DNA from: Fructobacillus papyrifericola
GTDB taxonomy: Bacteria > Bacillota > Bacilli > Lactobacillales > Lactobacillaceae
Direction of reading: 5' to 3'
DNA: 64,000 nucleotides
Assembly: GCF_018437235.1 (NCBI RefSeq)
Contig: NZ_JAAMFJ010000001.1
Span: forward strand, 667,439 to 731,438
In this document: in pieces, positions 61,248 through 64,000 of the stretch
Layout: the number at the start of each line of letters is the position of its first letter
Numbering within the stretch: position 1 is the stretch's first letter
The notes under the pieces: generated by a model
The model's database searches: none
What the model saw: the letters and a program-made list of their open reading frames with translations, nothing else
Told to the model about the DNA's origin: nothing
Made by a program: the position numbers and the translations under genes

Positions 61248-61421
61248 CTATTTTGCCCGAACGTAAGTGACTTTTCCAGCCCGGTGAGCGATCCCGCGAA
61301 CCGTGTTCTGATAGGGAAAGGCCGACCAGGCTTTTTGAAAGTCTGGGAAGTTTTCGGGTTCGACCAAGATTTCGTCAATCTTTCCATCGCGTAGATTCAT
61401 TAGCGCTTCTTTATAATCCAT
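61248..61421 (-). CDS. 57-residue conserved-looking hypothetical protein
   Basis: MDYKEALMNLRDGKIDEILV followed by a soluble, mixed alpha/beta-like sequence ending GIAHRAGKVTYVRAK. The start at 61421 lies inside the last codons of miaA (11-nt overlap), with AAGGATG upstream, so it is probably translated by coupling. I do not recognise a family or function. It lies between miaA and mreB. Confidence 0.65.
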   Translation of the reverse strand: MDYKEALMNLRDGKIDEILVEPENFPDFQKAWSAFPYQNTVRGIAHRAGKVTYVRAK

Positions 61422-62343
61422 TTGCTGCATCCTTAATCCTTAAAAATTCACTGACTCGTTTTTGTGCGAGAGCGTCGGCTTTTTCGCCCTCAACCCATTC
61501 TAACCCATCAATTTGGTGCCGCCAGTAAGTGAGCTGTCGTTTGGCATAGCGCCTGGAATCTTGCTGAATGGCCGAAACAACCTCAGGCAAAGTCGCTCGC
61601 CCCTCAAAATACGGATAGAACTCCTTGTAGCCAATCCCCCGGCCGGCTTGTAATTTCAGACCACCCAGTTCATAGAGATGCCGAGCTTCTGTTTCCAAGC
61701 CAAGCGACAACATCTTTTCGACTCGCCCATTAATCCGTTCATAGAGTTTCTCCCGTGGCCAGTCAATGGCTAGAACACAGGCTTCGTACTGGGGCCTTTT
61801 CTCCGCGTCAGTAGCCTTCTTTTCCCCATGGCGCATAATCTGCAAGGCCCGTAAAACCCGGGATTTATTCTGCAAATCAACCCGTTCAAGCAAGCTTTGA
61901 TCAGCTCCAGCTTTCAGCTCAGCAACCAATTCGGCTAAGGGACGTTCTTCATCCTTTTTGACTTCCTCTTCGTTCGAGGGTGCAAAGTCCAGGGACTGCT
62001 GACCAAGCAGTGCCTTCACGTAAAAGCCAGTTCCGCCAACAACAATTGGCAGCTTCCCCCGACTTTGAATATCTTCGATTGCTTGATCCGCCGCCTTTAA
62101 AAAGTCCGCAACCGAAAAATCGGCTCGTTCGTCGACCAAATCCAATAGGTGTTGCGGACCCCTTTTTAATTCTTCAGAATCGGCTTTGGCGGTACCAATG
62201 TCCAGGTTTTGATAAACTTGCATGGAATCAGCCGATACCAGTTCACCATTAAAGCGATCAGCTAGGTTCATGGCTAGCCCTGTCTTACCAGAAGCTGTCG
62301 GGCCAGCAATCACCACTACTTTAGTTTTTTTCATCATAGTCAT
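61411..62343 (-). CDS. miaA: tRNA dimethylallyltransferase
   Basis: 310 residues. Adds the isopentenyl group to A37 of tRNAs reading UNN codons. P-loop AGPTASGKTGLAMNLA, DSMQVYQNLDIGTAK, VGGTGFYVKALL, GIGYKEFYPYF and the C-terminal KRQLTYWRHQ. The start could be Met1, Met3 or Met4; no clear ribosome-binding site is seen before any. Divergent from the DUF3042 gene. Confidence 0.95.
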   Translation of the reverse strand: MTMMKKTKVVVIAGPTASGKTGLAMNLADRFNGELVSADSMQVYQNLDIGTAKADSEELKRGPQHLLDLVDERADFSVADFLKAADQAIEDIQSRGKLPIVVGGTGFYVKALLGQQSLDFAPSNEEEVKKDEERPLAELVAELKAGADQSLLERVDLQNKSRVLRALQIMRHGEKKATDAEKRPQYEACVLAIDWPREKLYERINGRVEKMLSLGLETEARHLYELGGLKLQAGRGIGYKEFYPYFEGRATLPEVVSAIQQDSRRYAKRQLTYWRHQIDGLEWVEGEKADALAQKRVSEFLRIKDAANGL

Positions 62344-62358
62344 TTCTGGGCTACCCCG

Positions 62359-62387
62359 TTTACAAATTGGCTTGAATCAACGATAAT
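62359..62387 (+). promoter_or_regulatory. Promoter of the DUF3042 gene
   Basis: TTTACA (62359-62364), 17 nt, GATAAT (62382-62387). Confidence 0.72.
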
Positions 62388-62414
62388 AGACTCAAAGTAG
62401 AAAAGGAGAACATC

Positions 62415-62600
62415 ATGGCAAAGGGATTTAAAACTGGCGTGATTGCAGGTGTACTTGGTTCAGCCGTTGCGGCAGCCGCAACAGCATTCGGATACAAGAA
62501 GGCTGTGATTGCACCACAAGAACAAGCAGACGAACAATACGAAGAAGTTTCAAAGCAAGCCGTTCGCCGTTCAAAGGCAGCGCACCAATCACGTTTCTAA
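62415..62600 (+). CDS. DUF3042 family small membrane-associated protein
   Basis: 61 residues: a Gly/Ala-rich hydrophobic N-terminal helix (FKTGVIAGVLGSAVAAAATA) followed by a charged helical tail (PQEQADEQYEEVSK). This is the layout of DUF3042 proteins found throughout Lactobacillales next to miaA, as here. Function unknown. AAAGGAG precedes the ATG. It has its own promoter and a strong terminator. Confidence 0.85.
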   Translation: MAKGFKTGVIAGVLGSAVAAAATAFGYKKAVIAPQEQADEQYEEVSKQAVRRSKAAHQSRF

Positions 62601-62612
62601 TTCAGTGATGAA

Positions 62613-62649
62613 ATAAAAAGAATCGCTTTTACAAGCGATTCTTTTTATT
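62613..62649. terminator. Bidirectional terminator
   Basis: AAAAAGAATCGCTT and its complement around TTAC, with T-runs both ways; serves the DUF3042 gene and the convergent rhodanese-like gene. Confidence 0.88.
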
Positions 62650-62656
62650 TATGCCT

Positions 62657-63061
62657 TTATCGCTTTGCTCGTGCTACATATTGCCGGTAGCCACCAGCCA
62701 TCAAGAAGACCTGGTCTTTGGAAGCACCTTCCTTCTTCAAGCGTTTAGCAATGGCTGAAGCGGCTTGCAGAGTGTCACCATAAACGAAAATTGGTAAATC
62801 CTTACGCAATCCAGTCTTACCCTGGCTCAAAGCCATCGCCGGCATGTTCCGGGCCCCCTTCAAGTGCGAACGCTTAAAAGGTTCCTTTTCACGAACATCA
62901 ATTAACTGCGCGTTTTTAGCCTCTTGAACTGATTCAACGAACTTCGTTGCTTTCAGAACCGTTCCCCGCTGACGCGCCAACGTGTTTGTCAAAACAAAGG
63001 ACAAAACGTAGAAAACAAGAATAAAGAATAAAATCAGTGAAATAAAAGAAAATAGCTGCAT
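62657..63061 (-). CDS. Membrane-anchored rhodanese-like protein lacking the catalytic Cys
   Basis: 134 residues: an N-terminal transmembrane helix (about 4-27), then a rhodanese domain with the CH2A-like LIDVREKEPFKRSHLKGARNMP and end MAGGYRQYVARAK. At the active-site loop the sequence is IFVYGDTLQAAS: the usual catalytic Cys is replaced and no cysteine is present in the protein. Sulfurtransferase activity is therefore unlikely; a binding role is possible. Similar YqhL/YibN-type proteins occur in lactobacilli. Confidence 0.85.
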   Translation of the reverse strand: MQLFSFISLILFFILVFYVLSFVLTNTLARQRGTVLKATKFVESVQEAKNAQLIDVREKEPFKRSHLKGARNMPAMALSQGKTGLRKDLPIFVYGDTLQAASAIAKRLKKEGASKDQVFLMAGGYRQYVARAKR

Positions 63062-63090
63062 GAAGTCTCTCCAAAAAAGATAATATAGCC

Positions 63091-63120
63091 ATTATACCTG
63101 ACTTTATCCACTTTCGCCAA
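63091..63120 (-). promoter_or_regulatory. Promoter of the rhodanese-like gene
   Basis: Minus strand TTGGCG (63115-63120), 18 nt, TATAAT (63091-63096). Confidence 0.6.
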
Positions 63121-63125
63121 AGCAA

Positions 63126-63827
63126 TCAGGCCTTAGCAAAAATTTCGTTTACCTGTTGAATGGCATTTCCGGAAAAGAGCACCTCACCGTGCTCAGCTAA
63201 GAAGGAAGAAGACTGCTTAGCAAAGCGGCCATACTCCACTAAGGTGGCGAAAAAGGCGTTGAGTTCAGCAGAAGTCCAATCTAAATAGCGTGAATCAACC
63301 GACAAGAAATACTTACCTTGATAGCGGTAAATGACTGACTGTCCATCAAAGTGTTCCAAAACAGCCGTCAATGACAGGAGTGACTCGAATTGGTCAAGAA
63401 CGATCACATCGATTCGACCAGCAGCCATTGCGGGCTTCGTGGAAGATTTTGTCTGGTCTGTTTCTTGTAGGGCCTGTTTCTTTTCAAAGGAAAGATCGTC
63501 AATGGCCGAGATATCGTTTTCTTGTGCGTTCGCCATCTCCTCTTGTTCCTTTGCAATCGATTGCAAGAAGGAGCCAAAGGCCTCCTCATCATCTAAACGC
63601 GAAATAAAGAGTTCTAAGCCGTTTTGATTGGGAAGCACTTGAAAGGAAACCTTATCATTGTCGACAAAGTCCTGATCCGTGTCTAATTCAGACAAGATGT
63701 TATAAAAGAAATTTTCAATTTTGTTCCGGTCAGATAACAAATCGCGCACTGAAGTGCCACGGTCCTTCAAGTCGTCGTTTTCGACCATTACCCGAATGGT
63801 GTTATCGTTAATACGTTCCATTTCCAT
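63126..63827 (-). CDS. mecA: Adaptor protein MecA
   Basis: 233 residues. N-terminal substrate-binding part MEMERINDNTIRVMVENDDL with DRGTSVRDLLSDRNKIENFF, an acidic linker, and the C-terminal ClpC-binding domain. Delivers substrates to ClpC-ClpP and controls competence in relatives. AGAGG precedes the ATG. It lies just after an rRNA operon; the 71-nt gap to the rRNA terminator is A+T rich. Confidence 0.94.
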   Translation of the reverse strand: MEMERINDNTIRVMVENDDLKDRGTSVRDLLSDRNKIENFFYNILSELDTDQDFVDNDKVSFQVLPNQNGLELFISRLDDEEAFGSFLQSIAKEQEEMANAQENDISAIDDLSFEKKQALQETDQTKSSTKPAMAAGRIDVIVLDQFESLLSLTAVLEHFDGQSVIYRYQGKYFLSVDSRYLDWTSAELNAFFATLVEYGRFAKQSSSFLAEHGEVLFSGNAIQQVNEIFAKA

Positions 63828-63898
63828 CTGATCACCTCTGTTTCACCAGAAGACTACTTGAATTTCATCTAGTATTTATTACATTTTAAACAAAAACA

Positions 63899-63942
63899 AT
63901 AAAAAAAACAACAGCTGAACGTCATCGTTCTACTGTTGTTTA
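63899..63942 (-). terminator. Terminator of the rRNA operon
   Basis: AAACAACAG..AGAACG and CGTTC..CTGTTGTTT pair on the minus strand, followed by TTTTTTATTG, just after the 5S gene. Confidence 0.85.
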
Positions 63943-63952
63943 CTATGTACAG

Positions 63953-64000
63953 GCATCGCGTCGTCCTATCCTCGCAGCCAGCGTTCCGGCAACTACTTTT
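63953..64000 (-). rRNA. rrf: 5S ribosomal RNA, 3' part
   Basis: The minus strand reads GTAGTTGCCGG..., then CTGCGAGGATAGGACG, the conserved 3' third of bacterial 5S rRNA (GCGAGRRUAGGNCG). The 5' two-thirds lie beyond the window. The exact 3' end near 63953 is estimated. Confidence 0.85.

Noticed and set aside
1..64000. CRISPR arrays, insertion sequences, tRNA genes
   Set aside because: No regularly spaced repeats, transposase-like frames with inverted repeats, or tRNA cloverleaf sequences were noticed on reading.

Overview
The window looks like chromosomal DNA of a heterofermentative lactic acid bacterium of the Leuconostoc/Fructobacillus group, most likely Fructobacillus. The strongest pointer is a 338-residue zinc mannitol dehydrogenase that closely resembles the Leuconostoc enzyme as I remember it. 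Moderate GC coding DNA, Lactobacillales families (DUF3042, DUF2507, YvlD, PepV, MecA, PrkC with PASTA repeats) and the gene orders priA-fmt-rsmB-stp-prkC-rsgA-rpe-thiN and yvlD-hprK-gpsA-galU-trxB agree. No search could be run, so the genus is an inference. I saw no insertion sequence, prophage, CRISPR array or tRNA gene; nearly everything is housekeeping, and most genes lie on the minus strand.

Layout. 1-13.1 kb: fakA (cut by the window edge), yloU, rpmB, trxA, thiN, rpe, rsgA, prkC, stp, rsmB, fmt, priA, nadR. 13.3-19.3 kb: a DUF4097/HAAS membrane-stress pair, msrB-msrA, engB, clpX, tig. 19.3-23.6 kb: plus-strand gtrA, a candidate small RNA opposite a small hydrophobic ORF, then divergent pepV and nnrD-exoA. 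23.6-36.7 kb: exonuclease, acetyltransferase, tsaE, queA, ruvB, XTP pyrophosphatase, murI, a divergent DUF2507 gene, cshB, nrnA, dinB, rplS, pgcA, dedA. 37-39.3 kb: plus-strand mannitol dehydrogenase operon under a near-consensus promoter. 39.4-45.7 kb: a divergent LepA paralogue behind a leader peptide and four alternating complementary segments, then trxB, galU, gpsA, hprK, yvlD. 45.7-50.9 kb: pstS-C-A-B-B-phoU phosphate uptake. 51-56.2 kb: recA with an SOS box, and pgsA-rodZ-ymfH-ymfF. 56.2-58.7 kb: an amino-acid ABC transporter behind a T-box whose features fit tRNA-His. 58.7-64 kb: mreBCD, a 57-residue protein, miaA, DUF3042, a rhodanese-like membrane protein, mecA, and the 3' end of a 5S rRNA gene.

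Several genes share themes: envelope growth and shape (PrkC/Stp, MreBCD, RodZ, MurI, PgcA, GalU), protein quality control (ClpX, Tig, MecA, MsrA/B, TrxA/TrxB), DNA repair (RecA, RuvB, DinB, PriA, ExoA) and redox balance by fructose reduction.

The item most worth a second look is the region before the LepA paralogue (41188-41277). A ten-codon ORF with its own strong ribosome-binding site is followed by CCATTC/GAATGG segments arranged 1-2-3-4, the last containing the ribosome-binding site of the gene. This is the architecture of erm-type translational attenuation. Others are an msrA promoter embedded in an 18-bp hairpin that buries its own ribosome-binding site, four genes whose -10 box lies 6-7 nt before ATG (probable leaderless mRNAs), a candidate small RNA/small peptide pair near 19.9 kb, and a strongly over-represented hexamer AAAGTC/GACTTT.
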